A stretch of 39,839 nucleotides of DNA from Nostoc sp. NOS(2021) (GTDB lineage Bacteria > Cyanobacteriota > Cyanobacteriia > Cyanobacteriales > Nostocaceae). The notes beneath the pieces were generated by a model. It searched no databases and had not been told where the DNA came from. It worked only from the letters and a program-made list of their open reading frames with translations. Numbering within the stretch: position 1 is the first letter of the stretch; every line of letters starts with the position of its first letter. The stretch lies in contig NZ_JABXKM010000052.1 of the NCBI RefSeq assembly GCF_017115025.1, positions 1 through 39,839 on the forward strand. The letters run 5' to 3'. Positions 33,868 through 39,839 of the stretch are shown in pieces. The position numbers were made by a program, and so were the translations under genes.

Positions 33868-34010
33868 ATTTGTGAGAGTTGGTAAATTGAAAATTTGATA
33901 CTAATCTGGAAACAGAGTAATGCTATTTGTATATCAGATGTCAGGTTGATGCTCACCAACTACTTTGTACCGTTGAGCTAGATCGGCTAGGTTTCTGTTT
34001 AGGAAGTAAA

Positions 34011-35192
34011 ATGAACCTCAGATTTTTGGCTTTCAGTAAAATTTTATTTGCAATAGTCTTTGTGATTTCCCTTGGTTTTGCAGGATACCTAGTGGGTAAT
34101 AACATTAGTCAGGGAGTAATTGGAAAATCCCTTGCTAAACAAGTCATGTCTACCTCCACCGTCGGAAAAAGTTCTCAACTACAGACACTTTTAAATGAGA
34201 TAGTTGTAGAACAAAAAATACCTGGTGCAGTCATGTATATTTCTACACCTAATGGTTCTTGGCTGGGAGCATCTGGTGTCAATGACTTGTCAACTAAAAC
34301 CCGGATGAAACCCACAGATGGCTTTTCTATTGCCAGTATGAGTAAAACTTTTATGGCGGTGGTTGTGCTGAAATTAGTGGAAAAAGGGAAGATAGAATTA
34401 GATCAGGCGATCGCTACCTACTTACCAACAAACATCAGTCCTCATATTATCAACAGCGACAAAATTACAGTTCGTCAACTGCTCAACCACACCAGTGGTG
34501 TTGCTGAATACCTAGACACAAAAGAGTTTATTCAAGCTACTGCGAGAAGAAGTCGCTCACAGCCTTGGACAGCCAGAGAAGCTATTCCGTATATGTACCA
34601 AGAACAACCGCGTGCAAATCCCGGAGAAAAATTTATTTATACTGATTGCAACTACATTCTTTTGGAACTGATTGTTGAAAATATAACTAGGGGAACTCTC
34701 GCACAAGCAATTCGCAGTCAGATTTTAAAACCATTAGGATTAAAACATACCTTCACGGAATTGCGCGAACCGACAATTGGAGAAGTAGCTACAGGTTATG
34801 GCGATCGCCATAAGCATGGTAAGCTAGATAGCTACGCCGAAGTCAATGATGGCAATGGTTTAGGAGATGGTGGGTTGGTTTCAACAGCAGAGGATTTAGC
34901 CAAGTTCGCTAAAGCGTTATTTGTCAAAAAAACCTTACTTTCCTCGAAGATGATGAAAGAAATGTTGAAATTTAAAGATAATGGCGAAGGCTATAGCTAT
35001 GGGTTAGGTGTAGAACGGTTTTCATCTCCTTTAGCAAAAGCAATTGGGCATACTGGTACAGCCTATGGCTTCGTAACATTGCTTGCATATCTCCCCAATC
35101 AAAATACCACCATAATAGTGCTGCTAAACAATCAGGATGTTGATATTAAATCAGTAGCTAGGACAGGTCTGGAAGTTGTTGAGAGTAAATGA
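34011..35192 (+). CDS. serine hydrolase of the beta-lactamase/class C PBP family
   Basis: A 393-residue protein with an N-terminal hydrophobic signal or anchor (ILFAIVFVISLGFAGYLVG), so it acts in the periplasm. The active-site SxxK is SMSK (109-112) in GFSIASMSKTFMAVVVLKL. The second motif is YTDCNY, where family members usually have YxN. The KTG-equivalent is HTG in GHTGTAYGF. LLNHTSGVAEY is also typical. These enzymes act as D-alanyl-D-alanine peptidases or esterases; a resistance role is not implied. AGGAAG at 34001-34006 fixes ATG 34011, rather than the further open upstream frame. It is divergent from fdhD. Confidence 0.85.
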   Translation: MNLRFLAFSKILFAIVFVISLGFAGYLVGNNISQGVIGKSLAKQVMSTSTVGKSSQLQTLLNEIVVEQKIPGAVMYISTPNGSWLGASGVNDLSTKTRMKPTDGFSIASMSKTFMAVVVLKLVEKGKIELDQAIATYLPTNISPHIINSDKITVRQLLNHTSGVAEYLDTKEFIQATARRSRSQPWTAREAIPYMYQEQPRANPGEKFIYTDCNYILLELIVENITRGTLAQAIRSQILKPLGLKHTFTELREPTIGEVATGYGDRHKHGKLDSYAEVNDGNGLGDGGLVSTAEDLAKFAKALFVKKTLLSSKMMKEMLKFKDNGEGYSYGLGVERFSSPLAKAIGHTGTAYGFVTLLAYLPNQNTTIIVLLNNQDVDIKSVARTGLEVVESK

Positions 35193-35239
35193 TAGTAATT
35201 TGTAATTATGCTTGTAGGGCTTAGATTATCATGTTCATC

Positions 35240-35328
35240 CTACTACTTTGTCAAGTTGGTTTTGAGAGTTTGTAGTAAGCAGTTTAGTGCTTAGAAAATA
35301 AGGACTAAAGTCCTTATTACGAACTTGC
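35240..35328 (-). repeat. 90-bp repeat, minus-oriented copy
   Basis: This is the reverse complement of the repeat at 30931-31020, with the central AAGGACTAAAGTCCTTA palindrome best preserved. The two copies flank the 4.2-kb block containing the membrane protein, nadR-like relic, fdhD and serine hydrolase. Confidence 0.75.
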
Positions 35329-35443
35329 TTACCCATCAATTTAAACTTGACAAACTACTACTTGGATGATCACCTTTCTAGGTCAATGTTCAGTTATCAA
35401 TAATTGGGGTTACTAATAAATTAGTAAGTACACGTTTCTCATC

Positions 35444-36034
35444 ATGGAAAATAAACAACAAGAGATGTTAGATTTATTGGATGAAATCTACTGGAATGAA
35501 GGATATTCTTACGGAATTGAGTATTTTAGCCAGTTTTTGCATAAGATGGAAAAATATGATTTTGCAAAAATATTAGCTTCCCAAGCAAAATTTCCTGTTC
35601 AATATGTACTTAGCTTTATTCTATCAACTCCTTCACTTTGGATTAATTTTTTAGATACAGACTGGATTAGAATTATGTCTGTATTGAACCCCAGACCAAA
35701 ACCATTCAGCATAGAAATTTTTGATGCAGGTTATGTAGATATTCATTTTTTATGTAAATATATGCGAGTTAATGCAATAGAACTGTTTTTACAACAAGAG
35801 AAATTCAGCAATGAAGATAAAAAAAGGATTCTTCAGTACTCTAGTAAAGTAGCAATTTTTTTATTTATGAATGAGTTAGATTTGGAAAATTTAGACGGCA
35901 ATTATTATCTACATCAAGATGAACTTGAAAAGGTAAGATTAACCCTTATTTCTACCGGAAAAATTAAGCCGCTTAATTATACTGAAGATGAACTTAGTGA
36001 ATACATAGAAAAAGAGCTAAAAGTTTATGAGTAA
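35444..36034 (+). CDS. hypothetical protein, no recognised family
   Basis: A 196-residue soluble, acidic, mostly helical protein rich in aromatic residues (LLDEIYWNEGYSYGIEYFSQ; WINFLDTDWIRIM), without signal peptide, membrane segment or known catalytic motif. The gene is more AT-rich than its neighbours and uses AT-ending codons, which suggests transfer. It converges on the toxin-antitoxin pair with an 11-bp gap. Size, acidity and context would suit an immunity or defence-associated protein, but nothing in the sequence proves this. Confidence 0.6.
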   Translation: MENKQQEMLDLLDEIYWNEGYSYGIEYFSQFLHKMEKYDFAKILASQAKFPVQYVLSFILSTPSLWINFLDTDWIRIMSVLNPRPKPFSIEIFDAGYVDIHFLCKYMRVNAIELFLQQEKFSNEDKKRILQYSSKVAIFLFMNELDLENLDGNYYLHQDELEKVRLTLISTGKIKPLNYTEDELSEYIEKELKVYE

Positions 36035-36045
36035 GGCTTTTAGCT

Positions 36046-36336
36046 TCACTTAACTCTTACCGCCAAATGCAACCCTAATGCATCCAGCAAAGCACTCAGA
36101 CAATAAAATTCTATTTCTTCTCTCTCGGATAATATCTCTTCGAGTTTGTCATAAACTTGCTTAACTTGTACAGAAAATTGATCAATTCCACCTTTTGCCT
36201 CAATCACATTTTTCAGCGCCTTACTCAACATTTTCGGGTCGCCTTCTTCTAAGACAACTTCGACATAAGCTGCTGCTTCTAATGGGTCTTTGAGGTCTTC
36301 AATCAGTTTTTCGTGATAGCTTGCACTTTTAGGCAT
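36046..36336 (-). CDS. HigA-like antitoxin
   Basis: A 96-residue protein of the 'probable addiction module antidote' type. MPKSASYHEKLIEDLKDPLE then AAAYVEVVLEEGDPKML is the typical N-terminus. An HTH-like segment follows (MLSKALKNVIEAKGGIDQFS), and the C-terminus is altered compared with usual family members. It should bind and neutralise the toxin encoded just upstream and repress their operon. Its start overlaps the toxin's end by 8 bases. The frame is open further upstream, but ATG 36336 matches the family start. Confidence 0.8.
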   Translation of the reverse strand: MPKSASYHEKLIEDLKDPLEAAAYVEVVLEEGDPKMLSKALKNVIEAKGGIDQFSVQVKQVYDKLEEILSEREEIEFYCLSALLDALGLHLAVRVK

Positions 36337-36667
36337 TATCTCTACTCCTATAATCTTCCCAATATTCTTTTGCTTTATCAATATCTTTTTCTTGAGTACT
36401 TTTATCACCACCGCACAAAAGAATAATAATTGCTGACCCTTCTTGCCCAAAGTAAACCCGATAACCAGAACTGTAGTCTATTCTCAGTTCAAAAACCCCA
36501 TCTCCCACTGATTTACAATCACCGAAATTACCTGCTTCTACTCGGTCAAGCCTTGCTCTGATTTTAGCCTTTGCTTTTCTATCTCGCAAAGAGTCAAACC
36601 ACTCAAAGAAAGGATTGATACCGTTATATGTTAAATAATTCCTAACCTCCTTTGGTTGAACTTCCAT
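36329..36667 (-). CDS. HigB/RelE-superfamily toxin
   Basis: A 112-residue protein of the 'addiction module killer protein' type (RelE/ParE fold). INPFFEWFDSLRDRKAKAKI, RARLDRVEAGNFGDCKSVGD, GVFELRIDYSSGYRVYFG and LLCGGDKSTQEKDIDKAKEY are the conserved blocks. Relatives are ribosome-dependent mRNA endonucleases that halt translation. Toxin before antitoxin is the HigBA order. ATG 36667 is preferred over an upstream in-frame start at 36712, which would run into the Uma2 gene's end. Confidence 0.85.
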   Translation of the reverse strand: MEVQPKEVRNYLTYNGINPFFEWFDSLRDRKAKAKIRARLDRVEAGNFGDCKSVGDGVFELRIDYSSGYRVYFGQEGSAIIILLCGGDKSTQEKDIDKAKEYWEDYRSRDNA

Positions 36668-36692
36668 GATTTTTAGAGTAAGTCTACATACT

Positions 36693-37412
36693 TTAAATCG
36701 TATCTGGGTCAATACCCAATTCTCGCAATTTTGCTGCTAGGCGTTCAGTACGTTGTGTTTCTTGTTGGGCGCGTTGCTTTTCTTGTTCGGCGTAGTTCGC
36801 TTCCCACTGTGCAATTTCTTCTGGTGTAGGCATTACCTGTCCTTCTGCATTGAAATAGCGTAATTGATTTTCATGAACGCCCAAGTACAAACTTAACTGC
36901 TGACTCCACAACAACCCTTGTGGGTTGAGTTCTATAGGTTGATAAGTACCACCCACCAAAATAAACCCAGCAAATTCTAGATTCTTGGGGTCAAACCAGA
37001 AATATTCAGGAGTGCGAAAGATATCTTGATAAATTTGTTTTTTTAAGCCCTTGTCAATCGCTGCGGTTGACTTTGAAAGCAGTTCTATAATCAAATTCGG
37101 ATATTTGCCGTCTTCTTCCCAAACAACCCAACTATCACGGGGTTTGTGTTCAGTATCCAACACCAGAAAGAAATCTGGCCCCTGAAAGTCTTCGGATTTA
37201 GGCTGGCGTGGACTGTAATAAATGCTAATATTGCCGGCAGCAAAGTAGTCATTAATACGATTGAAGTCTCGCCACCACCAATCAAGGCATTTTATCAATA
37301 GCAACATTTGCAGCAAATGTAAGTATGTTTCCAATGGTGGCTCATTACTTTCTAAATTCACTGGTGGAAATATAATATCTTCTGGGGTTTCAAAATCTTT
37401 GGCGACAGACAT
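36693..37412 (-). CDS. Uma2-family putative endonuclease (DUF820)
   Basis: A 239-residue protein of the PD-(D/E)XK-fold Uma2 family, massively expanded in cyanobacteria. The catalytic-type residues are Asp80 (GPDFFLVLD), Glu110 (NLIIELLSKST) and Lys121 (AIDKGLKKQIY). YFWFDPKNLEFAGFIL and YLGVHENQLRYFNAEGQ are typical. The C-terminus is a short Gln/Glu/Arg coiled coil (EKQRAQQETQRTERLAAKLR) ending in LGIDPDTI, as is common in the family. Function is unsettled; a nuclease role, perhaps tied to mobile DNA, is assumed. It precedes the toxin gene by 25 bp on the same strand. Confidence 0.9.
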   Translation of the reverse strand: MSVAKDFETPEDIIFPPVNLESNEPPLETYLHLLQMLLLIKCLDWWWRDFNRINDYFAAGNISIYYSPRQPKSEDFQGPDFFLVLDTEHKPRDSWVVWEEDGKYPNLIIELLSKSTAAIDKGLKKQIYQDIFRTPEYFWFDPKNLEFAGFILVGGTYQPIELNPQGLLWSQQLSLYLGVHENQLRYFNAEGQVMPTPEEIAQWEANYAEQEKQRAQQETQRTERLAAKLRELGIDPDTI

Positions 37413-37468
37413 GGCTGCAAGTTTTGGAGTGATATTAAGTTGAGCGTAGCAGTGGGAAAACGGTAATC

Positions 37469-39694
37469 TTAGGTTTGTTTTTCCAGACGCACGATCGCAT
37501 TATAATCAGGAACTCCTTCCAGCGATCGCTTACTTTTATCTAGTAGCACATTCCCTTCTGGCCAATGTACTTGTAAGTTTCCTGACTGAATTGGCGCAAT
37601 GTAGACTTGACAGAACAACTCGCCTAAATCATTCTTAAGAATAACGCGATCGCAATCTTTTAAACCCAACTGTGCCGCATCAGCAGCATTCATTAGCACA
37701 GCCTCTCGCACTGCCCCAGTAATTGCATCCTTGCGTTCCTGCACCATACTATTAAATTGTTTGCCTCGGCGTGTTGCTAATAAGAAATAACCTTCTGGTA
37801 ATTCTCTTTGGGGCGGCAACAATACGCCAAAGTGTGCCTTCCCATCCACTGTCGGGAAATTCCAACCAAAGCACAAATGTGACCCGCCATACTGAAATTG
37901 ATCGCCAGCTTGCTGTAAGTGTTGAATACCTGCATATTGGGGGACGACTTGAGCAATTTCTTGACGAATAGCAGCTGTGTCAGCAAAAGCCAGCTTATCT
38001 GCCAAATCTGGTTTTACCCGCCTTGCCAATTCTAAAAATACTTCCCACTCTGGACGCGCTTCCCCAATGCGTGGCCCCGGAATTTCTGGACTGAAAATTA
38101 CCCGGCGTTCGGTGTTAGTTTCTGTGACTCCCCCTGGTATTTCATAGCGAGTTGTCGCAGGTAAAAGCACCACAGTATCAGCAGGTTCCACTAACATTTG
38201 GCTGGAGAGAACAATATCCATGTGTACCCGCAACGGTATTTGCTTCAGTGCCGCTTCCACATAATCCGGTTCTGGCAGCACTTCTAGGAAATTCCCGCCC
38301 ACGGAAAATAACACATCTAACTGTCCCTGATGTGCGGCGTTAATCATTTCTGGAGCAATTAAACCTTTACTTGCTGGCACTTCAAAGCCCCAATGCTGAC
38401 TCAATTGGGCAGCATTTTCTGGGGTGATGGGTTTACCACCAGGAAATACTGTCGCGTAACATCCCATCTCTGCACCACCCTGCACCCCAGAGTGACCGCG
38501 AATTGGCATTAAACCGCAGCCTTCCCGACCGACAAAACCTTTGGTGAGAGCTAAGTTGATGATACTTCGCACATTATCTTCGCCGCATTCATGTTGGGTA
38601 ATGCCCATACTCCAAACAAATACGGCTTTATTAGCTTCTTTGACCATTTTCGCAAAGGCGGACATTGACTCGCGGGATGTACCAGAAAGCCGCTCTAATT
38701 CTTCCCAAGATTGGCTTTCTAACGATGCTTTGAGTTCAGCAAAGCCAACTGTATGTAAGTTAATAAATGACTGGTCTACCCAGTTGTTAGCAATTATATG
38801 TTTAATTGTGCCATTCAAAAATGCTATATCCCCGCCCATATTGATTAAGAAGAAGTCTTCGGCAAACTTTGTACCGAAAAGGGCACTTTCCACAATTGAG
38901 GGCACCCAGTAGCGCTCCATTCCTGGCTCACGGTAAGTGTTAATAACTACAATTCTAGTGCCAGCTTTCTTGGCGTAATGGAGATATTTAACGGTGACAG
39001 GCTGATTATTGGCAACATTGGAGCCAATGAAGACTAATAAATCAGTGCCAATCCAATCTTTATAAGAACAGGTGGTAGCCCCCGCACCGATCGCAGCTTT
39101 CAGTCCCGCCGTGCTGGGAGAATGGCAAATGCGGGCAGCGTTATCAATATTATTGCTTCCCATTGCCCGCACAGCTTTTTGGGTAGCATAATAAGTTTCG
39201 TTGACAGTACCGCGACTGGTAATATAAAAACTGAGGCGGTCTGGTGTGGTAGTGCGGATGCGATCGCTAATTACCCCTAAAGCTTCATCCCAGCTAATAC
39301 GGCGAAAGCCTTTTTCACCTCGTTGACGGATCATCGGGTAGGGAAGCCGCCCCAAGTCGCGTAATTGGGCACTTTTTTGCTTTTGTAACTGCGAGACATC
39401 CTCCAATACCACAGGGTCAAAAGCTGGCATAGTATTCATCCGCAACAGCCGCAACCGGACATTGCAGAGATGGATACCATCTAAAGTCCAATCTTTCATC
39501 CCGGTTGTTCCGAGAGCGCAACCATCACAGACACCTTTATCGAGAATATTCCACGCATAGGGTAGTTTGTCACGAGACAACCAGATTGCCCGAAATACCT
39601 CCCAGTAATTGTTGGGATACTGTTCGCCAATGCCGAAAGGCTTCCAACTTGCCCAGTGCTGGGGTGTCCAATATCTCTTGGGTTTCGGCAACAT
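37469..39694 (-). CDS. formate-dehydrogenase-like molybdopterin oxidoreductase (FdhF/YdeP type)
   Basis: A 741-residue Mo-bis-MGD oxidoreductase of the FdhF/YdeP alpha-subunit family. An N-terminal Cys motif, CDGCALGTTG (Cys56, Cys59) with Cys77, should hold an iron-sulfur cluster. RICHSPSTAGLKA (Cys190-His191) corresponds to the Mo-ligating Cys/Sec-His of formate dehydrogenases. MGITQHECGEDNVR and the MGD-binding segments (ATRRGKQFNSMVQ) are conserved. It probably oxidises formate or a similar small substrate in the cytosol; no partner subunit is in the window. ATG 39694 has GGAGG at 39699-39703; seven more codons are open upstream. FdhD, needed for this class, is encoded 3.6 kb downstream. 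Confidence 0.9.
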   Translation of the reverse strand: MLPKPKRYWTPQHWASWKPFGIGEQYPNNYWEVFRAIWLSRDKLPYAWNILDKGVCDGCALGTTGMKDWTLDGIHLCNVRLRLLRMNTMPAFDPVVLEDVSQLQKQKSAQLRDLGRLPYPMIRQRGEKGFRRISWDEALGVISDRIRTTTPDRLSFYITSRGTVNETYYATQKAVRAMGSNNIDNAARICHSPSTAGLKAAIGAGATTCSYKDWIGTDLLVFIGSNVANNQPVTVKYLHYAKKAGTRIVVINTYREPGMERYWVPSIVESALFGTKFAEDFFLINMGGDIAFLNGTIKHIIANNWVDQSFINLHTVGFAELKASLESQSWEELERLSGTSRESMSAFAKMVKEANKAVFVWSMGITQHECGEDNVRSIINLALTKGFVGREGCGLMPIRGHSGVQGGAEMGCYATVFPGGKPITPENAAQLSQHWGFEVPASKGLIAPEMINAAHQGQLDVLFSVGGNFLEVLPEPDYVEAALKQIPLRVHMDIVLSSQMLVEPADTVVLLPATTRYEIPGGVTETNTERRVIFSPEIPGPRIGEARPEWEVFLELARRVKPDLADKLAFADTAAIRQEIAQVVPQYAGIQHLQQAGDQFQYGGSHLCFGWNFPTVDGKAHFGVLLPPQRELPEGYFLLATRRGKQFNSMVQERKDAITGAVREAVLMNAADAAQLGLKDCDRVILKNDLGELFCQVYIAPIQSGNLQVHWPEGNVLLDKSKRSLEGVPDYNAIVRLEKQT

Positions 39695-39818
39695 GACGCC
39701 TCCGCTCTTATGCAAGGAAAGTGATTCTTTTAGACTACCGTTTCAAGTAGCATTTAAGTAGCATGATTTCAAAAATCTGGGCACTTATATCATGTCCGCT
39801 TGATTACTTACTAAACCC

Positions 39819-39832
39819 CAAGAACCCCACCC
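39819..39832 (-). repeat. short dispersed repeat, right copy
   Basis: CAAGAACCCCACCC is the inverse of the 14-mer at 8-21. It lies in the upstream region of the molybdoenzyme gene and probably belongs to a longer repeat cut by the window edge. Confidence 0.4.
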
Positions 39833-39839
39833 CGCCAAA

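Noticed and set aside
33927..34010. N-terminal extension of the serine hydrolase
   Set aside because: AGGAAG directly before ATG 34011 and the signal-anchor that follows point to the downstream start; the extension is not signal-like.

Overview
The window looks like the chromosome of a filamentous, phycoerythrin-containing cyanobacterium of the Nostoc type. This is inferred from the very frequent GCGATCGC (HIP1) octamers, a phycoerythrin gene cluster, nblA, a cyanobacterial ethylene-receptor-like kinase, heptamer repeats of the GGGCATT type and many small palindromic repeats. No rRNA or tRNA genes, prophage or CRISPR array were seen.

Layout. 1-2.3 kb: xylulokinase and a small DUF1772 membrane protein. 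2.3-7.8 kb: a light-harvesting cluster. On the minus strand are cpeB, cpeA and a cpeZ-like HEAT-repeat gene, plus a 55-residue nblA. On the plus strand are the bilin lyase gene cpeS, a translationally coupled zincin-like protein and a cpcG-type rod-core linker. The cluster therefore holds pigment subunits, a chromophore lyase, a folding chaperone, a rod-core linker and a phycobilisome degradation factor. 7.9-11.2 kb: an RluD-like pseudouridine synthase, an 890-bp gene-free stretch ending in a strong terminator (possible ncRNA), a small exported protein and an esterase lipoprotein. 11.2-12.6 kb: decayed DNA with a transposase fragment and a CARF-like gene relic split by a 95-bp MITE. 12.6-16.1 kb: an ethylene-receptor-type histidine kinase and a receiver-PAS-kinase partner 12 bp apart. 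16.2-20.2 kb: repeats, a BCS1-like AAA ATPase, a duplicated-domain stress-type membrane protein and a heavy-metal-chaperone relic split by a 172-bp TA-flanked element.

20.2-28.7 kb: metabolic genes, comprising an SDR, a threonine dehydratase/serine racemase-type PLP enzyme, an aromatic amino acid permease, kptA, a nitroreductase, an SsuA-like lipoprotein, a class II aldolase and a cysteine-dioxygenase-type cupin. An IscB N-terminal fragment lies immediately upstream of the cupin gene. 29-36 kb: a large RluA-family enzyme carrying an in-frame repeat insertion, a membrane protein, a NadR-like relic broken by two mobile elements, fdhD, a serine hydrolase and an orphan gene. 36-39.7 kb: a Uma2 protein, a HigB/HigA-like toxin-antitoxin pair and a formate-dehydrogenase-like molybdoenzyme that FdhD probably serves.

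The unifying pattern is the activity of small non-autonomous elements. Three relics (CARF-like, HMA, NadR-like) can be read back into frame by removing an element together with one target duplication. Other repeats sit in frame inside living genes or appear to have been adopted as terminators.
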